Source: Marinoscillum sp. 108
GTDB taxonomy: Bacteria; Bacteroidota; Bacteroidia; Cytophagales; Cyclobacteriaceae
Length of the DNA: 64,000 nucleotides
Assembly (NCBI RefSeq): GCF_902506655.1
Contig: NZ_LR734808.1
Span: forward strand, 1,426,001 to 1,490,000
Direction: 5' to 3'
The notes under the pieces were generated by a model. It saw only the letters and a program-made list of their open reading frames with translations, did not search any database and was not told where the DNA came from. A program made the position numbers and the translations under genes. Of the stretch, positions 8,350 to 17,133 are shown piece after piece (within the stretch, counting starts at the first letter, position 1; each line of letters opens with the position of its first letter).

Positions 8350-8850
8350 ATGGCAGATTCCATCACCAAAAGCATTTTTGAAGGACGAGTAAGGGTAAGA
8401 GTATGCGGAATACTCCAGGAGGAGAACGCTATATTAATGCTCAAACATAAAGGGATCGGACCTAATGGTCACCTGTGGTCACCTCCAGGAGGTGGTATCG
8501 AGTTTGGCGAAAATGCGGAAGATGCGCTAAAAAAAGAATTTCTGGAAGAAACGGGGCTGACGATCAGTGTAGGTCAGTTTTTGTTTGTGAATGAGTATCA
8601 GGACGACCGGCATCATGCCATCGAACTCTTTTTTGAAGTGACCCGTCTGGCAGGAGAAATTCAATTAGGGGCTGACCCGGAGCTACCAAAAAATAAACAA
8701 ATACTGGAAGAACTGAGGTGGCTGAGTTTTGACGAAATCAAAAACATGGATTCAGGTTTCCTGCACAATGCTTTTGGCCTGACACAGGAACCAAATCAAA
8801 TAACCGAATTACGCGGGTTTTTTAAATTTGCGAATATTTCCATAAAATAG
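8350..8850 (+). CDS. Nudix hydrolase
   Basis: This 166-residue cytoplasmic hydrolase acts on a nucleoside diphosphate linked to another moiety. The Nudix box runs from about 48 to 70 (G-x5-E-x7-KEFLEETGL); the canonical Arg is replaced by Lys61/Lys62 but the catalytic EExxG acids are kept. An N-terminal beta-strand region (RVRVCGILQEEN) and the PPGGG turn are typical of the ADP-ribose/MutT-like superfamily. Substrate cannot be told from sequence. It stands alone, divergent from DUF1573, followed 52 bp later by a gene of unknown function. Confidence 0.9.
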   Translation: MADSITKSIFEGRVRVRVCGILQEENAILMLKHKGIGPNGHLWSPPGGGIEFGENAEDALKKEFLEETGLTISVGQFLFVNEYQDDRHHAIELFFEVTRLAGEIQLGADPELPKNKQILEELRWLSFDEIKNMDSGFLHNAFGLTQEPNQITELRGFFKFANISIK

Positions 8851-8902
8851 CGTTTCGCTAACAGTCTAATTATCTTTATTATTGCAAAAAACCCTAACAT
8901 CA

Positions 8903-9496
8903 ATGACCAAAACAAAAATCTTTACCATAGTTTTCGGAATCGTCGCATTGTGCTTGTCGTTCTTCCTGTATTACTCTATCAACTCTAGTATAGAAGAGTC
9001 TCAGAGAATTGCTAAAATGGAAGCACGAATCATTGAGCAATTAAAAATGATTAGAGAAGCGGAGCTGTCGTACCTTGCCGTGAATGGCCGATACACCAGC
9101 GATTGGGATAAACTATTGGCATTTGTGGATTCTGGTAGGTTTTACCTTACTGAGAAAACCGAATATGTAATCACTCTGGATTACGGTGCAGATAGCACCT
9201 ATGTGGAAATAGACACCTTGGGTACGGTTTCTGTAAAAGATTCAATTTTCAAAAAGTCAACCTGGCCGAGGTTCAATCTATCTACCCTTCCATACGTGCC
9301 GGGTGTAGAGCCTCCAACCAAATTTGATATCTGGGCTGATAAAATTGAAAAGAGTGGGGTTTCTGTAAATGCAATAGAGGTAAAAAATCCTAAGCCTATC
9401 AACCCTATTAGGGATGAAGAAAGTGAGTATAACACAAGAAAGCCTCTGAGATTTGGCTCCAAAACAAGTGTAACTACAGCAGGTAACTGGGAATAA
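8903..9496 (+). CDS. Single-pass membrane protein of unknown function, pilin-like segment
   Basis: I do not recognise a named family with certainty. The 197-residue protein has an uncleaved-looking N-terminal hydrophobic helix (about 5-24). A helical stretch with REAELSYLAVNGRYTSDWDKL follows, then a mixed C-terminal part rich in beta-prone and charged residues. The helix plus an AxNGRYxxDWxxL stretch recalls type IV pilin or pseudopilin N-domains, where a similar segment (xxxNGxYxxxxxxL) follows the helix, but no prepilin peptidase site is evident. I chose the ATG at 8903 over a TTG at 8882. The next gene (DUF3822) starts 4 bp after the stop, so they form an operon ending in coaD. Confidence 0.75.
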   Translation: MTKTKIFTIVFGIVALCLSFFLYYSINSSIEESQRIAKMEARIIEQLKMIREAELSYLAVNGRYTSDWDKLLAFVDSGRFYLTEKTEYVITLDYGADSTYVEIDTLGTVSVKDSIFKKSTWPRFNLSTLPYVPGVEPPTKFDIWADKIEKSGVSVNAIEVKNPKPINPIRDEESEYNTRKPLRFGSKTSVTTAGNWE

Positions 9497-9500
9497 TATT

Positions 9501-10391
9501 TTGACAAAAACCGCCACATCAAATTTCAAACTCATTAAAAGAATTAAGGCTGGCAGCTTTGATGAATCAAAGCTGCCATCTTATTCTCTTTGTCTGCAAA
9601 TAGGCATTCGCGATTTTCAATTTTGTGTGGTAAATAAGCAGACAGGCACCTGTCTGGTGATGGAAGATTACAAGCTGGAAAACATCAAAACGATCAATAC
9701 CCGGCTGGAGGTCATCAAAGAAATCGTCAACAAACACAGTTTCATAGGTTCCAATCTCTGGGACAACATCAAGGTAAGTTTCAAAACTCACAAGTTCTCT
9801 CTGGTGCCTGGTTCGCATTTTCTACCGGAAGCATCCAGTGATTACCTGGCCGTGAATTCGGAGATTAAAACCAAGATTGAGGAGGTTTATTACTACAAGC
9901 ATATCGCGAGTAGTGCAGTGAACATCTTTGCTTGTGACAAAAAAGTCATTTCCTGGTCCAAGGAGCGTTATCCCAATAAAAGTTTACAGGTCATCCATCA
10001 GGGTAGTGCGCTGATCGAAGGAGTGCTGAAGTATGATGACCACTCCAAGGAAAAAACCATGTTTACCTACTTTGACAGGGGTATTCTGCACATCATGGTA
10101 TCTCAGAAGAATCAGTTGCTCTATTACAATCAGTTTGCAGTAAGAAAGAGCGAAGATTACCTCAAATACATTATGCTCGTTTTTAAAGAGATTGGTCTTT
10201 CGCCCAAAACCAGCAGTCTGGTAGTATGGGGACTACTCAAGAACGACGCACCACAAATCGAACTCTTGAAGAAATATATCCGAAACATCTCCTTCGGTAC
10301 CAAACCAAACTTTCTGAAATTTCCCTCAGAGTTTGAAGACATTGCCGATCACAGGTATTTCGATCTGTACAGCATATTTCTCTGCGAGTAA
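9501..10391 (+). CDS. DUF3822 family protein
   Basis: This cytoplasmic protein of about 296 residues matches the DUF3822 family, which is restricted to Bacteroidota and commonly lies immediately upstream of coaD. The fold is thought to be actin/ASKHA-like, but no function is established. The start is a TTG at 9501, 4 bp after the previous stop; there is no in-frame ATG before the conserved N-terminal strand, so this rare start is likely real. The TAA stop shares its last base with the coaD ATG (TAATG), so translation is coupled. No signal peptide or membrane helix is seen. Confidence 0.8.
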   Translation: MTKTATSNFKLIKRIKAGSFDESKLPSYSLCLQIGIRDFQFCVVNKQTGTCLVMEDYKLENIKTINTRLEVIKEIVNKHSFIGSNLWDNIKVSFKTHKFSLVPGSHFLPEASSDYLAVNSEIKTKIEEVYYYKHIASSAVNIFACDKKVISWSKERYPNKSLQVIHQGSALIEGVLKYDDHSKEKTMFTYFDRGILHIMVSQKNQLLYYNQFAVRKSEDYLKYIMLVFKEIGLSPKTSSLVVWGLLKNDAPQIELLKKYIRNISFGTKPNFLKFPSEFEDIADHRYFDLYSIFLCE

Positions 10392-10843
10392 TGAAAAAAA
10401 CAGCGATCTTCCCTGGTTCGTTTGACCCATTCACCAAGGGTCACGAAGACATTGTGCTGAGAAGCCTGGAACTCTTCGACGAGGTGATCGTGGCCATGGG
10501 GCATAATTCCAATAAGAAGCGGTATTTCGAAGTGGACTTCATCATCGGAAAGATCAACGCTGCATTTGAGGGCGATGAGCGGGTGAAGGTCATAGTGTAT
10601 GATGAACTCACGGCCATTCTTGCTCAAAAATACAATGCTCGCTATCTCGTACGCGGGCTGAGAAACACCACTGACTTTGAATACGAAAACAGTATCTCAC
10701 AAATCAATAAATACCTGAATGCAGGTCTGGAAACAGTCTTTTTGATTACCTCTCCTGACCTGGCTCCTATTAGCAGCAGTATTATCCGCGAAGTACATCG
10801 CTATGGCGGGGATGTGACTCCCTTCCTGCCTTACAAACTTTGA
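10391..10843 (+). CDS. coaD: Phosphopantetheine adenylyltransferase
   Basis: This enzyme catalyses the penultimate step of coenzyme A synthesis: 4'-phosphopantetheine plus ATP gives dephospho-CoA. The 150-residue protein has the nucleotidyltransferase motif F-T-K-G-H at 14-18 within PGSFDPFTKGH, the ARYLVRGLRN loop and the ISSSIIRE motif near 127-134. The length is slightly shorter than E. coli CoaD. It is translationally coupled to the DUF3822 gene upstream and overlaps the convergent Nudix gene by 13 bp at its 3' end. Confidence 0.97.
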   Translation: MKKTAIFPGSFDPFTKGHEDIVLRSLELFDEVIVAMGHNSNKKRYFEVDFIIGKINAAFEGDERVKVIVYDELTAILAQKYNARYLVRGLRNTTDFEYENSISQINKYLNAGLETVFLITSPDLAPISSSIIREVHRYGGDVTPFLPYKL

Positions 10844-11520
10844 TCGTGTATTTTGAGGAGTTTGTGATACTCCTGTATCACCACCCGAATGGAGCGGTAG
10901 GAATTGTAAAGCGCTGCACGTAGCTCGGTAAGGGTCATCCATCGTACCTCATCTATCCCCTCTTCGGCCTGTGGTGTCAGATTAGAGTCATCCAGGCAAC
11001 GCATCACATACCAGTGCGTCTTTTTGAGCACATATTTTTCTTTGTTGATGTAAGTGTGCCACGTGGCGTTGATCTTTTTCTCTATGGACACCTTCACCCC
11101 TGTTTCCTCCTCCACCTCGCGTATGGCACAGTCACGCTTATTCTCTCCTTTATCCAGCTTCCCTTTGGGTATATCCCACCTGTCCTTCCGGTAGATCAGG
11201 AGGATTTTACCACCCTTGTCCACCACCCCACCGGCAGCCTCTATCACTTTAAACTTCTTCTTGATATAGCGGATCACGTCCCGCTTGTCAGTACTACAAA
11301 AAGTGATCGAATCTACTTTCTTTAGTTTATTATCCGTCATCACGTGCAGGAGATCATCCACCTTATCGGCGGCAGCATCTGTGATCAGCACATCATCAAT
11401 GAGAGATTTTGGTTTTATTTTGGTGATCGCCCCATCAATGACCAGATCAAATTCTTTGGCAGGATCCAGCTCCTCAGGACTTACGATACTTACAGGGATA
11501 TCATTGATGAATATTTTCAC
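10831..11520 (-). CDS. Nudix hydrolase with N-terminal extension
   Basis: The protein is about 229 residues from the GTG at 11520. An N-terminal region of about 95 residues (VKIFINDIPVSI...) precedes a Nudix domain with a textbook box at about 120-141 (G-KLDKG-E ... REVEEETG). WDIPKGK before the box resembles the diadenosine polyphosphate/DIPP-like branch. The function is hydrolysis of a nucleoside-diphosphate derivative; substrate unknown. The frame continues to 11637, but that would cross the divergent pyrE start at 11611 and lacks family-like sequence, so GTG 11520 is preferred. It is convergent with coaD, overlapping by 13 bp. Confidence 0.88.
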   Translation of the reverse strand: MKIFINDIPVSIVSPEELDPAKEFDLVIDGAITKIKPKSLIDDVLITDAAADKVDDLLHVMTDNKLKKVDSITFCSTDKRDVIRYIKKKFKVIEAAGGVVDKGGKILLIYRKDRWDIPKGKLDKGENKRDCAIREVEEETGVKVSIEKKINATWHTYINKEKYVLKKTHWYVMRCLDDSNLTPQAEEGIDEVRWMTLTELRAALYNSYRSIRVVIQEYHKLLKIHDQSL

Positions 11521-11610
11521 AAGAAGTTTAGCTTTGCGTACAAATAAAACACATAAATATTGGGGTATAAAAGCGCCTTCTAATATTTTTAAAAAACTTA
11601 TCGACAAAGC

Positions 11611-12261
11611 ATGCCTGTACAACAATACGACAATCAAGTCGCAAAAGAAATCGCTAAAGCCCTCCTGAACATTGAAGCCATCAAAATAAGCCCCAAGGCG
11701 CCCTTCACGTGGGCATCAGGTTGGAAATCTCCCATCTATTGTGATAACCGTCTCAGCCTTTCCTATCCGGAAACAAGAAGCCTGGTTAAAAATCACCTCG
11801 CCAAAGTGATCCGAGAAAAATTTCCGAATGCAGAATGCATTGCGGGGGTGGCCACAGCCGGCATTCCACAAGGTGCTCTTGTCGCTGATGCTCTTGATTT
11901 GCCTTTTATCTACATCCGATCCACCACCAAAGGCCACGGAATGGAAAATCAGATAGAAGGAGTAGCTTCTAAGGGCACCAAAGTTGTTTTGATAGAAGAC
12001 CTGGTCTCCACAGGCGGAAGCTCTCTACAGGCCGCTGAGGCTGTGCGAACGGCAGGCATGGAGGTACTAGGTATGGTGGCTATTTTCACTTATGGGTTTG
12101 GCATCTCTGAGGAAAACTTCAAGGATCACCATGTGGACCTGTGGTACCTGAGCGACTACTCCACCATGATAGCAGCGATGCTGGCCGATGGAAGCATAGC
12201 TCCCGACCAGGAAGCTACCCTGCAGGCATGGAGAAGCAATCCTGCTCAGTGGAATCAGTGA
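11611..12261 (+). CDS. pyrE: Orotate phosphoribosyltransferase
   Basis: This enzyme converts orotate and PRPP to orotidine 5'-phosphate in pyrimidine synthesis. The 216-residue protein has the type I phosphoribosyltransferase PRPP loop VVLIEDLVSTGGSS (about 126-139). It also has the FTWASGWKSPIYCDNR segment, a catalytic-loop region with TTKGHGMENQIEG, and the GVATAGIP substrate loop. It lies alone, divergent from the Nudix gene, and overlaps the convergent TIGR02757 gene by 7 bp. No other pyr genes are in the window. Confidence 0.97.
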   Translation: MPVQQYDNQVAKEIAKALLNIEAIKISPKAPFTWASGWKSPIYCDNRLSLSYPETRSLVKNHLAKVIREKFPNAECIAGVATAGIPQGALVADALDLPFIYIRSTTKGHGMENQIEGVASKGTKVVLIEDLVSTGGSSLQAAEAVRTAGMEVLGMVAIFTYGFGISEENFKDHHVDLWYLSDYSTMIAAMLADGSIAPDQEATLQAWRSNPAQWNQ

Positions 12262-13034
12262 AATTTTTCTTCTACGCCCAGGCCGAATAGGGCAAAATCG
12301 TACTTTACAGGATCTTTCGGATCAAACGCCTTGAGCTGATTGGTCAGCTCAATGGCAGTTTGCCAATCGGTCTGCTTCCGGGTGATCAATCCCAGCGAGC
12401 GAGCCACCCGATCTACGTGTAAGTCACATGGACACACCAGTTGAGAGGGCTTAATGACCTTCCACAACCCAAAATCCACCCCGGAAGTATCCTGCCTCAC
12501 CATCCAGCGAAGAAACATATTCAGACGTTTACATGCTGATTTGCGAACCGGGCTCGAAATGTGTTTGTAGGTTCGCCTGGGGTGGTCAGGTATAGAGAAA
12601 AAATATTCGAAAAAACCTGCCAGATGACTATAAGTGTCACTGGCACCAACCAGAGCGCCACGAACAAAAGCGTTCTCCAGGCTTTCGTGTTGGGAGTAAT
12701 GGTGCCGGAAAAACTCAATGAAATAAAGCGCGTCTGTAGCATTGAATGTGCGGTGTTTGAAATCGAGAAAAGCCCTCAGGTCGGATTCTGAGTGATTCAA
12801 TATGAAATCATACGGAGCATTGTCCATTCGCTCAAAAAACTCCCGACACTTATTGATGATGGTCACCCGCTGACCCCAGGCGAGTATTGAGGCCATAAAT
12901 CCAGCAATCTCAATATCCTGCAAGCGAGTATACTCATGTGGGATGGAGATGGGGTCATTTTCAATAAAACCAGGCTGATTGTATTGGGTAACCTTCTCGT
13001 CCAGAAACGCCTTTAGCTCAGGGATTTTTGTCAA
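12255..13034 (-). CDS. TIGR02757 family protein (DUF2400)
   Basis: This 259-residue cytoplasmic protein matches the TIGR02757/DUF2400 family, found mainly in Bacteroidota and Deltaproteobacteria and unassigned in function. Recognisable segments are FIENDPISIPHEYTRLQDIEIAGF, SILAWGQR and the C-terminal CPLDLH-like segment, here CPCDLHVDRVARSLGLITRKQTDW. The latter resembles the helical core of HhH-GPD DNA glycosylases, a relation noted for the family, so a nucleic-acid role is possible. It is the last gene of a three-gene operon, 5 bp after the LysM protein. Confidence 0.87.
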   Translation of the reverse strand: MTKIPELKAFLDEKVTQYNQPGFIENDPISIPHEYTRLQDIEIAGFMASILAWGQRVTIINKCREFFERMDNAPYDFILNHSESDLRAFLDFKHRTFNATDALYFIEFFRHHYSQHESLENAFVRGALVGASDTYSHLAGFFEYFFSIPDHPRRTYKHISSPVRKSACKRLNMFLRWMVRQDTSGVDFGLWKVIKPSQLVCPCDLHVDRVARSLGLITRKQTDWQTAIELTNQLKAFDPKDPVKYDFALFGLGVEEKFH

Positions 13035-13039
13035 AACAA

Positions 13040-14092
13040 CTAATCCAGATAGTAAGATACCTCCACCCTCGTCTTGGGGTCAATCACTCCTAGTCGTTCA
13101 AAGCAGATAGGCGTCAGCCTGATCATCACATTCTCATTAAGGCCAGTCTCAGGGAGCTTTCCCACCACCCTGACAAAAATCTTTTGATTATTCATCAGAT
13201 TGCGTACTTCTATGAGCGCACCGACGGATAAGGTACGATGTAGTGCCAAATACTTTTGAGTCTCCATACCATCCTCTATCTTTCGGGCCGTACCCTCTTC
13301 AAATACCCGGGTAAAGCCACTTTGATCTTTAACGGTCTTGCGCTGACCATATGGCAGTATCTCTACAGCATCATTCTGCGCAATTCTGACAGAATCCGGT
13401 TTTCCCCTGACCAATAGTTTTTGGCCAATGGATAAATAGGCATTGGGCAAATGGTTCCAGAAAACAATGCTGTCAGGTTTCACCTTAAACTTGGCTGCTA
13501 TGGTCTCCAGCAAGTCTCCGCTTTGTACGTAATATTCTGTAAAACCTGGCGGCACGGTGGATTTTGGCTTAGGAGTCTCCTTCGTGGGTTTCTTTACCTC
13601 TACGGGTGCAGGTACTGCCTGATCATCCGAGATTCGAATGGTTAGCTGCTGATCAATGGAAATCTCATTAGAAGGTAAGGAATTCCATTTTTTCATATCT
13701 TCCACAGCCACTCCATATTTTCGGGATATCGAATAAAGGGTTTCACCCTGCACCACCGTATGGGTAACCTCCTCCATGGCGGAAGATGCTTTTGGTTCAA
13801 CGGGCTTCATCTCAGATGCCTGCCTGGCCTTGCTCTTATCGATGGGCAACTTCAGTTCCTGTCCGAGAGAAATCTGATTGTTTTGGATGTCATTGAGCTT
13901 CACTACCTGCTCCAGATCAGCGCCATATCTTCTGGCCAAACTGTAAAGTGTTTCGCCCTTTTCTACCTGATGGATGACAAAATACTGGCCCTTGTTTTTT
14001 TCGACCCTCAACGAATCTAAACCACCAGCCCGGCCGGCCAATGTCCCAAAAGTGAATACTAAAACGATTCCGATTTTATAGCTCAATTGCAT
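13040..14092 (-). CDS. Triple LysM-domain exported protein
   Basis: This 350-residue exported protein has three LysM peptidoglycan-binding domains. They centre on VEKGETLYSLARRYG, VVQGETLYSISRKYG and VQSGDLLETIAAKFK, each followed by an N/W-x-L-x3-x-ISIGQ-L half. A C-terminal domain (about 270-350, with VFEEGTARKIEDGMETQKYLALHRT and NLMNNQKIFVRVVGKLP) resembles RlpA/double-psi beta-barrel-like ends of Bacteroidota LysM proteins. The start is the ATG at 14092, directly before a signal peptide (MQLSYKIGIVLVFTFGTLAGRAGG). An upstream in-frame start at 14164 would lie deep in the preceding gene. It overlaps that gene's 3' end by 17 bp and probably acts in the cell wall. Confidence 0.9.
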   Translation of the reverse strand: MQLSYKIGIVLVFTFGTLAGRAGGLDSLRVEKNKGQYFVIHQVEKGETLYSLARRYGADLEQVVKLNDIQNNQISLGQELKLPIDKSKARQASEMKPVEPKASSAMEEVTHTVVQGETLYSISRKYGVAVEDMKKWNSLPSNEISIDQQLTIRISDDQAVPAPVEVKKPTKETPKPKSTVPPGFTEYYVQSGDLLETIAAKFKVKPDSIVFWNHLPNAYLSIGQKLLVRGKPDSVRIAQNDAVEILPYGQRKTVKDQSGFTRVFEEGTARKIEDGMETQKYLALHRTLSVGALIEVRNLMNNQKIFVRVVGKLPETGLNENVMIRLTPICFERLGVIDPKTRVEVSYYLD

Positions 14093-14846
14093 GAATTTGA
14101 TTACCATTCTGAACAAACACCAAAAGATTATTGAAAGAAAAAAAACTGCCGGAAGCATAGCCATTCAAACCCTTATCTACCACCTCGTGGTAAAGCTCGA
14201 CATCTCCCTGCATAACCAAAAGCTTTCTATCAAACTTTGTACCTAAACGCTCATAATAGCTTATTATGATATTTTTTCCATACTCATCATACTCAAAACC
14301 CACCGGTGCCTCCTCCATTCCCAAAAACTCCTTTACCAAGGTATAGTACTCAGAACCAGGGGCATAATAAACCGGATATCTCACGTTGCTGCCTGCCAAC
14401 GGCTCTGTCCGGCTACCAAGGCTCCATCGCTGCTCATTGGACTGATCTCCCGGAACATGCCCCATGAGCTCTCCACTCTCCATTTGTATCAACTGAAAAT
14501 CAGTAAGCACGTGATTGAGACTCAGTGAAAGGGTATCATATACCAGCAAATCCTTGCTGAGCGGATTCTGTGGGTCATTGTACCGCTCGAGCAAAAGAAA
14601 CGGATGATAAAACCTCAACACGGTGGTCCACCAATCAGCCTCAGGGATCTCAAATGACTTTTTGTCCTTAAGAGATTTTAAATCAAGAAGTTGATATTTC
14701 ACCTCCCCAGTATCCTCATCCCGAAGCTCCAAAACCATGTATCCTGTGCCGGCATCCAGTGCCACCTGCCATATTTTGGAAGTGAATGATAAAGAAAAAG
14801 CGAAAGAAGGTACAGCCACGAGGTTGATTGAAGTATTTTTATTCAA
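14076..14846 (-). CDS. DUF4905-like protein
   Basis: The 256-residue protein resembles the DUF4905 family of Cytophagales. No catalytic motif is visible. It is rich in beta-strand-like WQV/DxxTG/LLVYD patterns that suggest a propeller-like or repeat beta structure (KIWQVALDAGTGYMVLELRDE, WWTTVLRFYHPFLLLERY, LLVMQGDVELYHEVV). No convincing signal peptide is present. It is first of three genes (with LysM protein and TIGR02757), overlapping the next by 17 bp. It is divergent from the NfeD gene with only 27 bp between the starts. The family name is a recognition call at moderate certainty. Confidence 0.75.
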   Translation of the reverse strand: MNKNTSINLVAVPSFAFSLSFTSKIWQVALDAGTGYMVLELRDEDTGEVKYQLLDLKSLKDKKSFEIPEADWWTTVLRFYHPFLLLERYNDPQNPLSKDLLVYDTLSLSLNHVLTDFQLIQMESGELMGHVPGDQSNEQRWSLGSRTEPLAGSNVRYPVYYAPGSEYYTLVKEFLGMEEAPVGFEYDEYGKNIIISYYERLGTKFDRKLLVMQGDVELYHEVVDKGLNGYASGSFFSFNNLLVFVQNGNQIHAIEL

Positions 14847-14873
14847 ATTTGTTGTAAAGTTAGGACAGCCACT

Positions 14874-16217
14874 ATGCTTAAAAAATATATCTTCTTTTTC
14901 TTCCTCATTTCAGGCCTTTTGGTTCAGGCACAAGATAGCTCGCAAGTGAACGTGCTACATCTCAAAGTGCTTGATAACATCGACCCAAGAACCAACAGGT
15001 ACACCGAACTTGGCTTTGAAAAAGCCAAAGAGATGGAGGCGGACTATGTGATTTTGGAGCTAGACACCTATGGTGGGGCGCTTAATGATGCAGATGAAAT
15101 CAGAACCCGCATTCTTAACTTCGACAAGCCGGTTTATGCCTTTATCAATAAGGATGCTGCCTCTGCAGGAGCGCTCATTTCCATCGCTTGCGATAGTATC
15201 TACATGGCCAAAGGATCCAGCATTGGTGCAGCCACGGTGGTCACTCAGGATGGTACGGCAGCCCCGGACAAATACCAGTCTTACATGCGGTCTATTATGC
15301 GATCCACAGCGGAGGCTAAGGGAAGAAACCCACACATTGCAGAAGGCATGGTGGATGAGGATATCGATCTGGATAGCATAGCTACAGAAGGAAAAGTGGT
15401 TACATTTTCGGTTTCAGAAGCCATCAGATATGGTTTTTGCGAAGCTGAAGTGTCAAATATCGATGAGATCATGTCCCGATCGGGAGTCGCCACTTATGAC
15501 ATTACTGAATTCAAGCTGAGTCTGACCGACCGGATCATCGCCTTGTTTTTGAACCCGTTTGTTAGTGGGATCTTAATCCTTGTGATCATTGGGGGTATTT
15601 ATTTTGAGTTGCAAACACCAGGGGTGGGTTTTCCTATATTGGCTTCTGCCATAGCAGCCATCCTCTATTTCACCCCTTACTACCTCAACGGACTGGCCGA
15701 AAACTGGGAAATCATCATCTTCTTTGCAGGGGTGCTGCTGATTGCCGCTGAGATCTTCGTCATTCCGGGATTTGGTATAGCGGGTATTTCAGGCCTTATC
15801 CTCACATTGGGATCGCTGATCCTGGTCATGCTCAATAATGATACGTTCGATTTTTCATTTGTACAGGTAGACGATATTTTCATTGCCGTAGCCACCACAC
15901 TGGCAGGCCTGATGGGCTCCATCGTCATTATGTTTATGGCTGGGGCGCGACTGACCAACTCCCGTTTCTTCAATCGAATCGCCCTACAGGACATTCAGGA
16001 TCAAACAGAGGGTTATACCTCCAGCTTTTATAAAAGCAAGTCGATGGTAGGCAAAAAAGGTATCGCATACACCATACTGAGACCCAGTGGCCGTGTGGAG
16101 ATCGAAGGTGAAATTTACGACGCTTATACACGCGGAAATTACATTGAAGCCGGAATAGAAATAGAAGTGATCTCCGATGAAGGGACCTCTCTGAAAGTGC
16201 GGGAAGCAAAGTCATGA
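14874..16217 (+). CDS. NfeD-family membrane-bound serine protease
   Basis: This 447-residue envelope protein has a signal peptide (about 1-20) and then a ClpP-like serine protease domain. The candidate nucleophile is Ser97 in KDAASAGALISIACD, and Lys133 is a candidate general base of the Ser-Lys dyad. About four membrane segments follow (about 220-340), then a C-terminal NfeD OB-fold domain (GKKGIAYTILRPSGRVEIEGEIYDA). Family members cleave hydrophobic segments of stomatin-like partners; no stomatin/SPFH gene is adjacent here. The stop overlaps the kdsB start (ATGA). It heads a five-gene operon of membrane and lipopolysaccharide functions. Confidence 0.93.
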   Translation: MLKKYIFFFFLISGLLVQAQDSSQVNVLHLKVLDNIDPRTNRYTELGFEKAKEMEADYVILELDTYGGALNDADEIRTRILNFDKPVYAFINKDAASAGALISIACDSIYMAKGSSIGAATVVTQDGTAAPDKYQSYMRSIMRSTAEAKGRNPHIAEGMVDEDIDLDSIATEGKVVTFSVSEAIRYGFCEAEVSNIDEIMSRSGVATYDITEFKLSLTDRIIALFLNPFVSGILILVIIGGIYFELQTPGVGFPILASAIAAILYFTPYYLNGLAENWEIIIFFAGVLLIAAEIFVIPGFGIAGISGLILTLGSLILVMLNNDTFDFSFVQVDDIFIAVATTLAGLMGSIVIMFMAGARLTNSRFFNRIALQDIQDQTEGYTSSFYKSKSMVGKKGIAYTILRPSGRVEIEGEIYDAYTRGNYIEAGIEIEVISDEGTSLKVREAKS

Positions 16218-16951
16218 GGATACTGGGGATCATACCGGCCCGGTACGCTTCGTCCAGGTTTCCGGGTAAAGCGCTCGTCCAAATCCAAGGAAAAACCATG
16301 ATCAGAAGGGTGTATGAGCAGGCCATTAAGAGCCAGCTTGTAGATAAAGTCCTTGTGGCAACTGATGACCAACGCATCTTCGAAGAAGTGAGCAGTTTCG
16401 GTGGAGCAGTGATGATGACCAGCGCCGCTCATCGTAACGGTACCGAGCGATGTGCCGAAGTGATCCTGGAGCATCCCGGATACGACTATGTGATCAACAT
16501 ACAGGGAGACGAGCCCTTCATTCACCCGGAGCACATAGATGGTGTGGCTACCTTGCTCGATGGAGACACAGAACTGGCTACCCTGGTAAAAAAAATTACC
16601 GATCCGGCAGTTCTGGATGACCCCTCGGAAATGAAAGTGATTTTCAATCAAGATCAGGAAGCCATCTATTTTAGCAGAACCTGCATCCCCTACCTGCGTG
16701 ATGTAAAACCAGAAGATAGACTCAAAAAACATACTTTTTATAAGCACATAGGCCTCTATGGATACCGCAGAGATATCCTTCTGGAAATCACGCAGCTGCC
16801 CCCTGGCACGCTCGAGACTGCAGAAGCACTGGAACAACTCAGGTGGATTGAAAACGGGTACTCCATTAAAATCGGTTTGACTACTTTAGAAAGCCAAATG
16901 ATTGACACGCCCGAAGACTTGGCCAAACTCACTCAGGACATGACATTATGA
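16214..16951 (+). CDS. kdsB: CMP-KDO synthetase
   Basis: 3-deoxy-manno-octulosonate cytidylyltransferase activates KDO with CTP for lipid A-core synthesis. The 245-residue protein starts with the nucleotide-binding signature IIPARYASSRFPGKAL. It has VATDD, GTERCAEV, NIQGDEPF (metal-binding Asp), and the C-terminal LEQLRWIENGY and DTPEDL motifs. Both ends overlap neighbours by 4 bp (ATGA with NfeD upstream and with the 61-residue gene downstream), so it is deeply embedded in the operon. The presence of kdsB shows that the organism makes a KDO-containing lipopolysaccharide. Confidence 0.97.
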   Translation: MRILGIIPARYASSRFPGKALVQIQGKTMIRRVYEQAIKSQLVDKVLVATDDQRIFEEVSSFGGAVMMTSAAHRNGTERCAEVILEHPGYDYVINIQGDEPFIHPEHIDGVATLLDGDTELATLVKKITDPAVLDDPSEMKVIFNQDQEAIYFSRTCIPYLRDVKPEDRLKKHTFYKHIGLYGYRRDILLEITQLPPGTLETAEALEQLRWIENGYSIKIGLTTLESQMIDTPEDLAKLTQDMTL

Positions 16952-17133
16952 GAAAGACTTTGAAATTTATCACCTGGACGTTCATGGGGCTCGCCGTGAT
17001 CTTCTTTTGGATTTCACTCCGCAATGCAGAAAATAACCTGGAGTACACCATTGTAGCCATGATGATGATCGCGATCGCCTGGGGTACCAACTATTTTTTA
17101 AGGAAACATGAAAAAGCAGAAAAGGAAGACTGA
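16948..17133 (+). CDS. Small two-helix membrane protein
   Basis: The 61-residue protein has two hydrophobic helices (about 5-24 and 33-51), an N-terminal basic patch and a highly charged C-terminus (RKHEKAEKED). I do not recognise a family. It begins in an ATGA overlap with kdsB and ends 26 bp inside the DUF3667 gene, which argues that it is a translated, co-regulated gene and not a chance frame. The ribosome-binding region of the next gene (AAGGA) lies within its last codons. Confidence 0.7.
   Translation: MRKTLKFITWTFMGLAVIFFWISLRNAENNLEYTIVAMMMIAIAWGTNYFLRKHEKAEKED

Noticed and set aside
16139-16837. 232-codon open frame on the - strand over kdsB
   Set aside because: kdsB is certain and overlaps its neighbours in a coupled operon on the + strand.
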